Notes: generated from the sequence alone by a model not told the origin. A DNA stretch of 64,000 bases from an uncultured Lentisphaerota bacterium (GCA_903896925.1 CAITZM010000033.1:1-64000); one strand, 5' to 3'; shown: positions 8,289-17,362, numbered from the stretch's first letter. Numbers and translations are program-made.

Positions 8289-8316
8289 TTGACGCGGGCG
8301 GCGCGGCTTCTATGCT
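8289..8316 (+). promoter_or_regulatory. Probable promoter for the GH127 gene
   Basis: TTGACG (8289-8294) and TATGCT (8311-8316) lie 16 bp apart, ending 32 bp before the ATG at 8349. The ribosome-binding site GAAAGGAG sits between the promoter and the start codon. Confidence 0.55.
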
Positions 8317-8348
8317 GGCGCGCGACGTTGAAACGAAAGGAGCGCACT

Positions 8349-10673
8349 ATGCGCAATTGGATCGTCGGTTTCGGTTTGCTGGCGGGCGCGGTGCATGCGG
8401 CGCAGAGCGACTACCCCTTCCACCCGGTGCCGTTCACGGCGGTGCATGTGCAGGACAATTTTTGGACGCCGCGCATCGAGACCAACCGCCAGACAACCGT
8501 CTGGTATGACTTCAAGAAATGCGAGGAGACCGGGCGCAACGACAACTTCGCCAAGGCCGCCGGGCTGATGCAGGGCGAGTTCAAGGGCATTCCCTACGAC
8601 GACTCCGATGTCTACAAGGTGATCGAAGGCGCCAGCTATTCGCTCGCGCTCCAACCCGATGCCAAGCTCGACAAGTATCTCGACGACCTCATCGCCAAGA
8701 TCGCCGCAGCGCAGGAGCCGGACGGCTATATCTACACCGCGCGCCGCTTGCTGCCGCCGGAGAAGATGCCCGGCATGTCCGGCAAAGCGCGCTGGCTCAA
8801 CGAGCATTCGAGCCACGAGTTGTACAACGTCGGCCACATGTACGAGGCCGCCGTCGCGCATTTCCAGGCGACGGGCAAGCGCACCTTCCTCGACGTGGCC
8901 ATCAAGAACGCCAACCTGATCGCGCAGGAGTTCGCGCCGGGCAAGCTCCAGCTCCCGTCCGGCCACGAGGAGATCGAGATCGGGCTCGCCAAGCTCTACC
9001 GCGCCACCGGCGACGAAAAATACCTCCAGCTCGCCAAGTTCCTCATCGAGATCCGCGGCCGGCCGGAGACGCACAAGCTCTACGGCGCCTACAACCAGGA
9101 CCACGTGCCGGTGGTCGAGCAGGACGAAGCGGTCGGCCATGCGGTGCGCGCGGGCTACCTCTATTCCGGCGTCGCCGACGTGGCCGCGCTGACCGGCGAT
9201 GCCAGGCTGATCGCCGCGATCGACCGCATCTGGGACAACGTCGCCGGGAAGAAGCTCTACCTGACCGGCGGCATCGGCGCGCGCCACGCGGGCGAGGCGT
9301 TCGGCGAAAACTTCGAGTTGCCCAACGCCAGCGCCTACAACGAGACCTGCGCGGCGATCGCCAACGCGCTCTGGAACCAGCGCATGTTCCTGCTCCACGG
9401 CGACGCGAAGTACGCGAACGTGCTCGAGCACATTCTCTACAACGGCTTCCTCTCCGGCGTCGCGCTGACCGGCGACGCGTTCTTCTACCCGAACCCGCTC
9501 GAGAGCCGCGCCAACTACAAGCGCAGTCCGTGGTTCGGCACCTCGTGCTGCCCGGTCAACGTCGTGCGCATGGTGCCCAGCGTGCCCGGCTACATCTACG
9601 CGACGCGCGGCGACGCGCTTTTCGTCAACCTGTTCATCGGCGGCACGGCGAAAGTGCAGCTCGGCGGACAGACCGTGACGCTGACGCAGACGGGCGAATA
9701 TCCTTGGGACGGCAAGATCAAGCTCACCGTCGCATCGGAAAAGGAAATGAACTTCGCGCTCAAGCTGCGCATCCCCGGTTGGGCCCGGAACGAGCCGCTG
9801 CCCGGCGGACTCTATCGCTATGCCGACCAACTGCCGGAAAGCTGGACCGTGAAAGTCAACGGCGCGCCCGCGAGTTTCCCAGGGTTGGAAAACGGCTATG
9901 CGGTTCTTTCCAAGACCTGGAAAACCGGCGACGTGGTCGAGCTGGAGCTGCCGATGCCCGTCCGCCGCGTGCTCGCGCGCGACGAGGTGAAAGCCGACCG
10001 CAACCGCTTCGCCGTCATGCGCGGTCCCATCGTCTTTTGCGCCGAGGGCGCCGACAACGGCGGCAAGGTGCTCGACAAGAAATTCCCCGGCGCCGTGCAG
10101 TTCGCCGTCCACCGCCAGCCGGAGCTGTTCAATGGCGTGGTCACGCTGCGCATGTCGCAGAGCGAACAGCCGGACGCGCTGACGCTGATTCCCTATTGCC
10201 TGTGGGAGAACCGCGGCCCGAACGAGATGGCGGCGTGGTTCCGCACCGTGATCACGCCGGATCCGTGGGCGGCGTCCTTCTGCTTCCCGAGCGACAGCAT
10301 CGAGGCGTGTTTCGACGGGCAGCTGCCGAAAAAATCAAGTGACCAAAAAATTCCGCGCATGACGTGGTGGGACCACAAGGGCACCGCCGAATGGGTCGAG
10401 CGCACCTTCGAGAAGCCGACACAATTCACCTCGTCTGAAGTGTACTGGTTCGACGACACCGGCAAAGGCGGCTGCCGCGTGCCGCAGAGCTGGAAGCTGC
10501 TCTATAAATCCGGCAACGACTGGAAACCTGTCGAGCCTACCGGCGACTATGGCGTGGCGGTGGATAAATTCAACACCATCACCTTCCCACCCGTCACCAC
10601 CACCGCCCTGCGCCTCGAAGTCCAGCTCCAGCCCAAATTCTCCGGTGGAATTTTGGAGTGGCGGATGAAATAG
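8349..10673 (+). CDS. GH127 (DUF1680) beta-L-arabinofuranosidase-like enzyme
   Basis: A 774-residue secreted glycosidase. The start at 8349 follows GAAAGGAG and gives a signal peptide (MRNWIVGFGLLAGAVHA). The (alpha/alpha)6 barrel matches GH127: ETCAAIAN (Glu332, Cys334) and the tandem Cys motif TSCCPVN (Cys400, Cys401) correspond to the zinc ligands and catalytic cysteine of characterised beta-L-arabinofuranosidases. A C-terminal beta-sandwich follows, ending LEVQLQPKFSGG. It probably removes L-arabinofuranose, or a related sugar, from a plant- or algal-type polysaccharide in the periplasm. It is the only enzyme of the saccharolytic region on the plus strand. A truncated copy of its last ~30 codons lies 600 bp downstream, beyond a toxin-antitoxin pair. 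Confidence 0.88.
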   Translation: MRNWIVGFGLLAGAVHAAQSDYPFHPVPFTAVHVQDNFWTPRIETNRQTTVWYDFKKCEETGRNDNFAKAAGLMQGEFKGIPYDDSDVYKVIEGASYSLALQPDAKLDKYLDDLIAKIAAAQEPDGYIYTARRLLPPEKMPGMSGKARWLNEHSSHELYNVGHMYEAAVAHFQATGKRTFLDVAIKNANLIAQEFAPGKLQLPSGHEEIEIGLAKLYRATGDEKYLQLAKFLIEIRGRPETHKLYGAYNQDHVPVVEQDEAVGHAVRAGYLYSGVADVAALTGDARLIAAIDRIWDNVAGKKLYLTGGIGARHAGEAFGENFELPNASAYNETCAAIANALWNQRMFLLHGDAKYANVLEHILYNGFLSGVALTGDAFFYPNPLESRANYKRSPWFGTSCCPVNVVRMVPSVPGYIYATRGDALFVNLFIGGTAKVQLGGQTVTLTQTGEYPWDGKIKLTVASEKEMNFALKLRIPGWARNEPLPGGLYRYADQLPESWTVKVNGAPASFPGLENGYAVLSKTWKTGDVVELELPMPVRRVLARDEVKADRNRFAVMRGPIVFCAEGADNGGKVLDKKFPGAVQFAVHRQPELFNGVVTLRMSQSEQPDALTLIPYCLWENRGPNEMAAWFRTVITPDPWAASFCFPSDSIEACFDGQLPKKSSDQKIPRMTWWDHKGTAEWVERTFEKPTQFTSSEVYWFDDTGKGGCRVPQSWKLLYKSGNDWKPVEPTGDYGVAVDKFNTITFPPVTTTALRLEVQLQPKFSGGILEWRMK

Positions 10674-10683
10674 GCCGAGGCGC

Positions 10684-10712
10684 TTGACAGATATGGGCGA
10701 CATGATAGCGTA
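10684..10712 (+). promoter_or_regulatory. Possible toxin-antitoxin promoter
   Basis: A perfect -35 TTGACA lies at 10684-10689, 53 bp before the antitoxin ATG. At the expected distance the -10 (AGCGTA, 10707-10712) is poor. The small palindrome GCGTACGC overlaps it and could be where the antitoxin represses its own operon. Only the -35 is convincing. Confidence 0.3.
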
Positions 10713-10742
10713 CGCAAAACTGTACATGTTCAAAGGTGTATT

Positions 10743-10997
10743 ATGACAACGATGACAGCGACCACGGCGCGGCGCGATTTTTTTGACTTGGTCAAAGGCG
10801 CGGCGGAAGGGCACAAGACGTTTCGTATTCAGCACCGCCAAGGCGCGGCGGTATTGCTTTCCGAAACCGACTATGACGGCTTGCTGGAGACCTTGGAATT
10901 ACTCTCGGTTCCGGGCTTCCGCGACAGCCTCAAAAAGTCGGTTGCGCAGATGCGGCGCGGGGAAACCGTGTCGCTGGCGGAGGCGTTAGGAGGCTAG
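10743..10997 (+). CDS. Phd/YefM-type antitoxin
   Basis: An 84-residue protein with the Phd/YefM layout. It has an N-terminal DNA-binding fold that starts TATTARRDFFDLVKGA, an HRQGAAVLLSETDYDGLLETLELL core, and a charged C-terminal tail (RRGETVSLAEALGG) that would wrap the toxin. AAAGG lies 6 nt upstream of the ATG. The toxin gene starts 2 nt after the stop. The family normally neutralises the toxin and represses the operon. Confidence 0.85.
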   Translation: MTTMTATTARRDFFDLVKGAAEGHKTFRIQHRQGAAVLLSETDYDGLLETLELLSVPGFRDSLKKSVAQMRRGETVSLAEALGG

Positions 10998-10999
10998 GC

Positions 11000-11257
11000 G
11001 TGAAACCCTACGAAATCCGCCTCACACGGGAAGCGGTCAAAGACCTCGCCAAACTGACGCCCAAGCTGAAGCTCAAGCTCAAAGGCATGCTGCTGCACAA
11101 TGTTGCCCTCACGCCCTATCAGGGCAAACGGCTGGTCGGCGATTTGGAAGACTTCTATTCCCTGCGACTGACTTTCAAGGATCGCATCGTTTATACCGTG
11201 GATGAAAGCACCCACACCATTTATGTCCACCGGGTACGGACACATTACGGTGATTGA
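11000..11257 (+). CDS. RelE/YoeB-type toxin (mRNA interferase family)
   Basis: An 85-residue basic protein that starts with GTG after TAGGAGG. The sequence (YEIRLTREAVKDLAKL, then a GKRLVGDLEDFYSLRL core and RIVYTVDESTHTIYVHRVRTHYGD) fits the Txe/YoeB branch of the RelE superfamily. In these toxins an Arg/Glu/His set and a C-terminal Tyr cut ribosome-bound mRNA. Its TGA stop runs directly into the copied GH127 3' end. The pair appears intact and is likely functional. Confidence 0.85.
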   Translation: MKPYEIRLTREAVKDLAKLTPKLKLKLKGMLLHNVALTPYQGKRLVGDLEDFYSLRLTFKDRIVYTVDESTHTIYVHRVRTHYGD

Positions 11258-11343
11258 TAAATTCACCACCGCCCTCCGCCTCGAAGTCCAGCTCCAGCCA
11301 AAATTCTCCGGGGGGGGGGGGGATTTGGGAGTGGAGAATGAAG
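11256..11343 (+). pseudogene. Truncated copy of the GH127 gene 3' end
   Basis: GATAAATTCA followed by CCACCGCCCT, then CGCCTCGAAGTCCAGCTCCA and AAATTCTCCGG, repeats the end of the GH127 gene (about 10563-10673). It carries a 24-bp internal deletion near its start and an expanded G tract. It has no start and ends at about TGAAGTAA, matching the GH127 stop context. It is a remnant, not a gene. It could be left over from a second GH127 gene or from insertion of the toxin-antitoxin cassette with duplication of the target end. Confidence 0.75.
11310..11322 (+). repeat. G13 homopolymer tract
   Basis: Thirteen consecutive G residues inside the GH127 remnant. The parent gene has TCCGGTGGAA at this point, so the tract probably grew by slippage after the remnant became non-coding. 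The count is the kind of value sequencing can get wrong. Confidence 0.8.
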
Positions 11344-11348
11344 TAACC

Positions 11349-12086
11349 ATGAAAAACAAGACGTTGATCGTGCCGCTGCTTTTGCTGCTGGCCGGCTGCG
11401 CCGCGTTCCACGCCAAGGAAAAAATGCACGCCGAGGAACGGCCGTGGTGCCATATTTTCTCCGTGAACAGGGCGGAGCTGGTTGACGCGGGGAAGAGCCC
11501 CTTCTTTCCGCTCTGGCCGGGCTACAAGATGAAGCTGCAACACGGGGGAGACACGCTGATCATCAGTGTGCTGGACGAGACGAAGATCGTGGATGGCGTG
11601 AGGACGCGCGTGGTCGAGGAGCGCGAAACCAAGGCCGGCCAGGTGGCGGAAGTCTCCAGCAATTATTTCGCCATCAGCCGGGTGACCGGCGACGTTTATT
11701 ATTTCGGTGAGGATGTGGATATCTTCAAGAACGGAAAGCTGGCCGGCCACGACGGCGCGTGGCGCTCAGGAGTTCGCGGCGCAAAGTTTGGCCTGCTGCT
11801 ACCCGGCCGGCCGGGCGTCGGCGACCGGTACTATCAGGAACTTGCGCCGGGCGTCGCGATGGATCGCGCCGAGATCATCGCCTGCAACGAAGACTGCGTC
11901 ACGCCGGAAAAAGCCTTCGAGCAGTGCGTGCGCGTGCGGGAAACCAGCGCGCTGGAAGGCGGCAGCAGCGAAAAGTTTTATGCACCCGGCGTGGGCCTGG
12001 TCAAGGACGGTGAGTTCCTGCTGACCGCGCTGAACTGCCCGATCTGCAGCGGCGAACAAGAGGTACCGACCTATCCGGCTAGATAA
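11349..12086 (+). CDS. Hypothetical lipoprotein
   Basis: A 245-residue predicted lipoprotein from the ATG at 11349. The signal peptide (MKNKTLIVPLLLLLAGC) has lipobox LAGC. The body has no catalytic motif I recognise. It contains YYFGEDVDIFKNGKLAGHDG and LLLPGRPGVGDRYYQELAPG, phrases I associate with uncharacterised secreted proteins, and a C-terminal CPICSG. The track ORF begins upstream in the GH127 remnant, but that part is not a credible coding start. The convergent gene at 12334 is separated from it by a perfect palindrome. Confidence 0.7.
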   Translation: MKNKTLIVPLLLLLAGCAAFHAKEKMHAEERPWCHIFSVNRAELVDAGKSPFFPLWPGYKMKLQHGGDTLIISVLDETKIVDGVRTRVVEERETKAGQVAEVSSNYFAISRVTGDVYYFGEDVDIFKNGKLAGHDGAWRSGVRGAKFGLLLPGRPGVGDRYYQELAPGVAMDRAEIIACNEDCVTPEKAFEQCVRVRETSALEGGSSEKFYAPGVGLVKDGEFLLTALNCPICSGEQEVPTYPAR

Positions 12087-12242
12087 ATGCAGGAACAGGA
12101 ACTGCCGTCGGTCTCCAGTGGCAGCCCATCTTGCCCCGCGTTTCGCCGTGTTCTGTTCCAGTTGAAGCCCTTGGATGGGGCACCGGCGCCCGCATCCCCC
12201 GGCAGGGCGCGCGCCGGGTCTCCCGCCATGCGCTTCGGGCCT

Positions 12243-12272
12243 TCATCGCACAGTTGTACAACTGTGCGATGA
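12243..12272. terminator. 30-bp perfect palindrome between convergent genes
   Basis: The sequence is self-complementary over 30 bp with no spacer; the arm is TCATCGCACAGTTGT. It lies in the 247-bp gap between the lipoprotein gene and the convergent rhamnosidase gene. In RNA either strand would form a long hairpin, so it could end transcription in both directions, although neither side has a U-tract. Nothing else in this gap looks like a gene. Confidence 0.5.
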
Positions 12273-12333
12273 GGGCGGAACAACTGGCTGGTGCCGAACG
12301 CTGGGGATAGCAGCGTGCTCAAGCCCGGCGCCC

Positions 12334-14676
12334 CTACCACTCGTGCCGGCCCGGACCGGCATCGACCCACTGCTGTGCATGCGGTAGCCGGACCGTGGCG
12401 CGCACGCCGGGCGGAATTTCCAGCGTGAGCTTCATTTTCCCTTCGACGATTTTCCATTCGACGCACACCGGGCCTTTAACCGAGCGATAGGTGCCGCGCG
12501 CCCAGGTGAGTCCGGCCACGGCCTGGGGCCGGATGCTGATGCGATCGAAGCCGGCGGCATCGGCGGCGGGCGCGATGCCGAGGACATGCTTCATGAACCA
12601 CTCCTCGACAGAGCCGAACATCGGATGGTTCTGGCTGTAGGTGTTGTCCGACGCTTTCCACGTTTCCCACAGTGTCGTCGCGCCGTGCTCGAGCATGAAG
12701 CCCCAGCCTGGAAATTCCCGTCGTGTGACAATTTTCCCCGCGAGATCCTCCAGGCCTTCCGCACACAACACTTCCAGCAAATATTTCGTGCCGAAGATGC
12801 CGGTGGTCAGCGCGCCGCCTTTGTCTTCGATGCTCTTCTTCAAGAACGCCAGAGCTGCCGGCCGGTCCGCGTCGGGAATCAGTTGGTGGTAGAGGCCGAA
12901 CAGCTGTTCATCCTGCCGGCCTTGTCCAACTTTGCCGGCGACGACGAATCGCGCCTGGAAGGCGGCGCGGATGGAGTCGGCCAGGCGGTTATATTTTTCC
13001 GCGTCGTCGGTTTTGCCAAGCAGCGCGGCGATCTCTGCGGTGAGCCGCGCCCACTGGTGGAAATGCGCCGTGGCGGTCAGCGTGCCCGGCGCCTTATCCA
13101 GCGCCTCGTGATCGCCGATGCAGTGCGGCACGATCAGCTCCGGGCACTTCGCCTGCACGAGATCCACATAGCGGGCGCAGGCGGGGTAATGCCGGGCGAG
13201 CAGTGCCCGGTCGCCGTAGTAGCGGTGGAGGTCGCGGAGCATGATCGGCACGGCCACCGTCCAGCCGATCGGGCCCGACCGTCCGCCGAAGCCGCGGTCC
13301 GCGATGCCGACGAACGGCGCGGTCTCGGTGAACCAGCCGTCGCCCACCGCCTCGTCGGCGAAGTCCTGCAGGACCTTGGCGTAGAACGCCTGCATGTCGA
13401 AGTTGAAGATGAACGCCTCGGTGGTCGCGGCGATGTCGCCGCCATAGCCGAAGCGCTCGCGGGCGGGGCAGTCGGATTGTACGCCGAAGACGTTGCTCAA
13501 GAAGGTGTCGCGGCACACGCGATGAAGCTGGTTGAGCCGTGGATCGGAGCACTCGAACTCGCAGGCGTCCGGCAACTCCGACGCGAGCGCGACGGCGCGG
13601 ATGTCTACCTTCTGCGGCATGCGCTCCAAACCTTCGATCTGTACATACCGGAAGCCGTGCCACGTGAAGCGCGGCGCATAACTTTCGTCGCCACCGCCGC
13701 GCCGGATATACTCGTCGCGCTGCTCCGCCACCGCGGGCGCGCCGGGGCCGCCGGTGCCCGCGCGCTTGATCTGACCGCACACCGCCGTCAGGCCGTTCAC
13801 CGTGCCATCGGGCTTCAGCAGTTCGCCATAGCGGAAAGTCACCGACTGTCCGGCCGACCCCGCGCCGAGTTGGAACCGCGCCTGCCCCGCGAAGTTGCGT
13901 CCGAGATCAACGACGTACACGCCGGGTTTCGGCGCGGTGACGCTCGCTGCCGTCCATGTGTCGCGGATGCCGATACGCGGTGCCTGGCGCGGCTGCAACA
14001 CGCCAGCGGGTCCGTTGACGCGTACGGCTGACCGCCAGGCCGCATCGTCGAACTCCGGCTGCTGCCAGCCGGGCATTTCTTTCCGCGCGTCATAGACTTC
14101 GCCCAGGTAGAGGCTGTTGCGGAGCAGCGGACCCTCCGCGACTTTCCACGAGGCGTCGCTGGCCACGGTCGCGGTGGTGCCGTCGGAGAACAGGACCTCC
14201 AGTTTCGCCCGGAGGCAGGGCCGGCCCACCGTCAGCGCGTCGCGTGGATTTATGTGGCCCCACATCCGCAGCGGCAGCGGATTGAACCAGCCGTTGCCGA
14301 GCGTCACCGTGAGCGCGTTTCCACCCTGCCGCAACAGGCCGGTCACGTCGTACGTGTCGTAGAGCACGCGCTGGCCGTAGGGTGTCCACAGCGGCGCAAG
14401 CGCGTTATCGGCGAGTGCATGGCCATTGAGCTGCGCCTCGTAGAAGCCGAGGCCGACGATGTGCAGCCGCGCCGCCTTGATTTCGCGCAACACGGGAAAG
14501 GTTTTGCGGAACTGCGGAGCGGGATCGTCGCGATAGAAATCCTCGTCGCGCACGGGCTGCGGCTTGCCAGCGCCGATCCATTCCGTCCCCGCCCAGTCGC
14601 ACGTAGTGGTTCCTCTCCCGGCCGAGGCGGACAGCAAGGCCGGCAACAGCACCGCCAACAAAACGGAAATCTTCAT
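12334..14676 (-). CDS. GH78 alpha-L-rhamnosidase
   Basis: A 780-residue secreted enzyme that hydrolyses terminal alpha-L-rhamnose. The signal peptide is MKISVLLAVLLPALLSASA. An N-terminal beta-sandwich region (FRKTFPVLREIKAARLHIVGLGFYEAQLNGH) precedes the (alpha/alpha)6 catalytic barrel with the family motif DCPARERFGYGGD (about residues 402-414), whose Glu region carries the general acid. A C-terminal beta-domain with SIRPQAVAGLTWARGTYRSVKG closes the protein. Length and order are normal for bacterial GH78. It is the last gene of the minus-strand saccharolytic block, 22 bp downstream of the heparinase-like gene. Confidence 0.92.
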   Translation of the reverse strand: MKISVLLAVLLPALLSASAGRGTTTCDWAGTEWIGAGKPQPVRDEDFYRDDPAPQFRKTFPVLREIKAARLHIVGLGFYEAQLNGHALADNALAPLWTPYGQRVLYDTYDVTGLLRQGGNALTVTLGNGWFNPLPLRMWGHINPRDALTVGRPCLRAKLEVLFSDGTTATVASDASWKVAEGPLLRNSLYLGEVYDARKEMPGWQQPEFDDAAWRSAVRVNGPAGVLQPRQAPRIGIRDTWTAASVTAPKPGVYVVDLGRNFAGQARFQLGAGSAGQSVTFRYGELLKPDGTVNGLTAVCGQIKRAGTGGPGAPAVAEQRDEYIRRGGGDESYAPRFTWHGFRYVQIEGLERMPQKVDIRAVALASELPDACEFECSDPRLNQLHRVCRDTFLSNVFGVQSDCPARERFGYGGDIAATTEAFIFNFDMQAFYAKVLQDFADEAVGDGWFTETAPFVGIADRGFGGRSGPIGWTVAVPIMLRDLHRYYGDRALLARHYPACARYVDLVQAKCPELIVPHCIGDHEALDKAPGTLTATAHFHQWARLTAEIAALLGKTDDAEKYNRLADSIRAAFQARFVVAGKVGQGRQDEQLFGLYHQLIPDADRPAALAFLKKSIEDKGGALTTGIFGTKYLLEVLCAEGLEDLAGKIVTRREFPGWGFMLEHGATTLWETWKASDNTYSQNHPMFGSVEEWFMKHVLGIAPAADAAGFDRISIRPQAVAGLTWARGTYRSVKGPVCVEWKIVEGKMKLTLEIPPGVRATVRLPHAQQWVDAGPGRHEW

Positions 14677-14698
14677 GGTATCTCCAGATTGTCCAAGG

Positions 14699-17362
14699 TT
14701 AGAAAAGATTGCCGTAGGTCGTGGCGTCGGGGAGCTTGTCCACAGCTTGCTGCACCTTGCAGCCTGCGCCGGTTTTTTCCAGCAGCAGCGTCGTGCCGGT
14801 TTGCGGGGCTTTGTATTTCGCGCCTTGGAACATGATGCGCTCGGCGGCGCTGCCCGTCAGGATCGCGCCGGTCTGTTCGTCGCTGGCCATCAGCAACGAA
14901 GGTTTGGCCGCGTCCAGTTCGACGCAGATGTTCCAGGCGTCGATGACGAGCTGCAGTTGGCTGCCGGATTTCTCCGCTCTAACTGCGAGCGGTTGGGTGG
15001 GGTCGGTCGCGCCCGGGTTGATGCGGATGACGGTCAGCAGCCGTTCGCGCGCCGTTTTGGATGCGGTGCTCAGATCGGCGTGCCACTCGTTTTTCGTGGT
15101 GGGCAGCTTGTGCTGGAAGTCCACCGCAGGTCCGCCAAAGAACTGATCGGTCACGCCGGCGCGCGCACCGGTGAGCGTGAACATTTTTGCCGTGGCTGTG
15201 GCGTTGCCGTTCCGGACGGCCACGCTGTCGTCCGCGACTTTCGTGATCGTTTCGGGCGAGTTCAGCCGGAAGGTCCACGTGACCGGCTGCTTCGCTTCCA
15301 GCTCGTCATAGACCAACAGCGTCTGCGGGCGCAGGAAAACCAGATGGCGGCGAAACCGCGTGACGCCCGGTTTGCCGTAGCCGTTTGCGGGCGAAACCGC
15401 GATGCCGCGCTCCTTGAGCATGTCGCCATAGGGGCCGTATTCGCCGGTGTACGCCGTCGAGGCGTCGCCGAGGCAGTAGGCGATGTTCCCGCCGTTGAGA
15501 AAGCGCGGCACCCAGCCGTAACCGCTGTGGGCCATGGACATTCCCATGCCGTCGGCAAGAATCGTGTTGTGCGCGCGGCTGTGCTTGTAGTTCGGGACGG
15601 AAAACGGATCGTTCGAGGACGTGTAATAGCCGGTGTGGAAGAAAAGCTTCCTGCCCTGCCACGTCAGGTTGAACGCATTCTGCGCCGCGTGCGCATGGCC
15701 GTTCTGTCCGAAGGGACAGGACCGAAAATTGACCATGGTGTTGGAGCGCAGGTTGTCCGCGTCGCTGAACAGCGCCACATAACCGGTGTCGGGAAAGCAG
15801 GCCGCCTGCTCGGTGAGCTTGAGGTGGCCGGTGGATTTCCCGACTGCTTCCGGATGCTGTTTGCGCAACTGCAGCTCATACCATTTCGTGGCGGACTGGA
15901 GATAGGCGCTCACCCGCTCGTTGCGGACAGCAGACTTGCCCGTCGTCAGAACATAGCGGTGGTTCCAAGGATTTTCCGGATCCACGTAGCGCAGGTTCCG
16001 CACGAGATCGAAGACCGGCGTGGCTTCATACGCTCCAGCCTTGTCCCCGAAGCCTTCGGAAGGATGTCCCGGCAGTGTGGAGTAACACATGAATTTTCCG
16101 ACCTGCTTATACCAGGGGAGGTCGAAGAAATTGGCGCCGGTGTATTGCGACAGGAGATAGGGCACGATGAAGAGCGTGTCGCAGCTCGCGTTGAAATAGC
16201 CGGTGCCGGTGAACCAGCCGCCGTCGTTCCGGCCCGCGCCCGGCGCGCGGAAATTCCACAGGTCATAGAGATAGCGCATCCACTCGGAAGCTTCCGGCGT
16301 CTCGCCCACCAGCACCAGCGTCTTCAGGACCGCCGAGCGGATGAAGGACTGCCACCGGTGCTCGTTGTAGGGGGCGTGCTCATAGTCATCGAGCAGCGTT
16401 TCGAAGTACACCCGGCTTTCTGCTGTCACCGCGGCCCGCAACGCGGTGCGCTGCTCTTTTCCCAGCTCGTTGTAGAGCGAGTCGAACAGGACGTTGATCA
16501 GGTTGCCGTAGGTGTCGTTGACGAAGCCCTCGGCCAGCTTATGCGCCTTGAGTTCCTGGTAGCCCTTGTCCAGTACCACGCCCGCCGCCAGGGCTTCCTG
16601 CAGATAGCGCTGGTCGCCGGTCAAGAGGAAGCCGCGCACCACCGGCATCACTTTATGCTGCTCGAACCCGTCGAGAAGATAGGAGGCCTGCTGGCTCCTG
16701 GTGGTGCCGCTCTTGCGCGCGCCGGGATCGTCCCATTTGCTGAAATCCATGAACGTTTTGGGCAGCGGCGACCGCAATGCTTTCTCCGCCAGTTCGACCA
16801 GTTGCCGGGCCAGTTTGGGATCATCCGGCATCAGGTGCCCGACATCGGCCGCCCGGCACTCGATCCGCGGATGGCCGTTTTTCAGCAGCCCGGCCTCCAG
16901 CACGTCATAGGCTGGTGCGTTCTGCGGATTTTCGCGCCCGCTGATGGTGAAGCAAAACACATCCGACCACTTGATGGCTTGCGGTGAGCTCTTCTGCGCC
17001 GCACCGCATTGCCAATACCACGTGCCCTGGTCCAAGCGTTTATACGGACAGTAAAATGACCAGCGTCGCTCGCCGCTCTCGAACACGGGATGCCGCAGGT
17101 CCGCATCGCGCGCCATGCGGAAATAGAAAAGCGTGGTCAGCTTTTCCAGCTGGTGCTGCTGCTCGTCGGCATAGCTTCTCTGGAAGTACAGAAAGGGAGG
17201 GTTTTCATCCACCCGGCCGACGGGCATCGGGTCTACCATGTTCGAGGGATAAACCTCGTACTGGTCCAACTTGATCTCGGGCGTCTGCGCGAAACCCACC
17301 GCGGGCAGCACGAGGCTGGCCCATAGAACAGCCCTGGTGATGCGCGACTTCGATTTTTTCAC
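14699..17362 (-). CDS. Heparinase II/III-like polysaccharide lyase
   Basis: A secreted protein of about 887 residues. I place the start at the GTG at 17362 because GAAAGG sits correctly upstream and the product begins with a typical signal peptide (KKSKSRITRAVLWASLVLPAVGFA); the track ORF starts at 17401. An N-terminal DUF4962-like alpha/alpha toroid (GTWYWQCG, NEHRWQSFIRSAVLKTLVLVGE) precedes a heparinase-II-type beta-sandwich (PFGQNGHAHAAQNAFNLTWQG, SRAHNTILADG). These domains cleave uronic-acid-containing polysaccharides by beta-elimination; the His/Tyr-rich segments fit that chemistry. Substrate cannot be set from sequence, but the neighbours point to a rhamnose/uronate polymer. Confidence 0.75.
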   Translation of the reverse strand: MKKSKSRITRAVLWASLVLPAVGFAQTPEIKLDQYEVYPSNMVDPMPVGRVDENPPFLYFQRSYADEQQHQLEKLTTLFYFRMARDADLRHPVFESGERRWSFYCPYKRLDQGTWYWQCGAAQKSSPQAIKWSDVFCFTISGRENPQNAPAYDVLEAGLLKNGHPRIECRAADVGHLMPDDPKLARQLVELAEKALRSPLPKTFMDFSKWDDPGARKSGTTRSQQASYLLDGFEQHKVMPVVRGFLLTGDQRYLQEALAAGVVLDKGYQELKAHKLAEGFVNDTYGNLINVLFDSLYNELGKEQRTALRAAVTAESRVYFETLLDDYEHAPYNEHRWQSFIRSAVLKTLVLVGETPEASEWMRYLYDLWNFRAPGAGRNDGGWFTGTGYFNASCDTLFIVPYLLSQYTGANFFDLPWYKQVGKFMCYSTLPGHPSEGFGDKAGAYEATPVFDLVRNLRYVDPENPWNHRYVLTTGKSAVRNERVSAYLQSATKWYELQLRKQHPEAVGKSTGHLKLTEQAACFPDTGYVALFSDADNLRSNTMVNFRSCPFGQNGHAHAAQNAFNLTWQGRKLFFHTGYYTSSNDPFSVPNYKHSRAHNTILADGMGMSMAHSGYGWVPRFLNGGNIAYCLGDASTAYTGEYGPYGDMLKERGIAVSPANGYGKPGVTRFRRHLVFLRPQTLLVYDELEAKQPVTWTFRLNSPETITKVADDSVAVRNGNATATAKMFTLTGARAGVTDQFFGGPAVDFQHKLPTTKNEWHADLSTASKTARERLLTVIRINPGATDPTQPLAVRAEKSGSQLQLVIDAWNICVELDAAKPSLLMASDEQTGAILTGSAAERIMFQGAKYKAPQTGTTLLLEKTGAGCKVQQAVDKLPDATTYGNLF

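Noticed and set aside
8310-10112. A 600-codon minus-strand ORF opposite GH127
   Set aside because: Composition is that of an antisense shadow, and the plus-strand GH127 gene is unmistakable.
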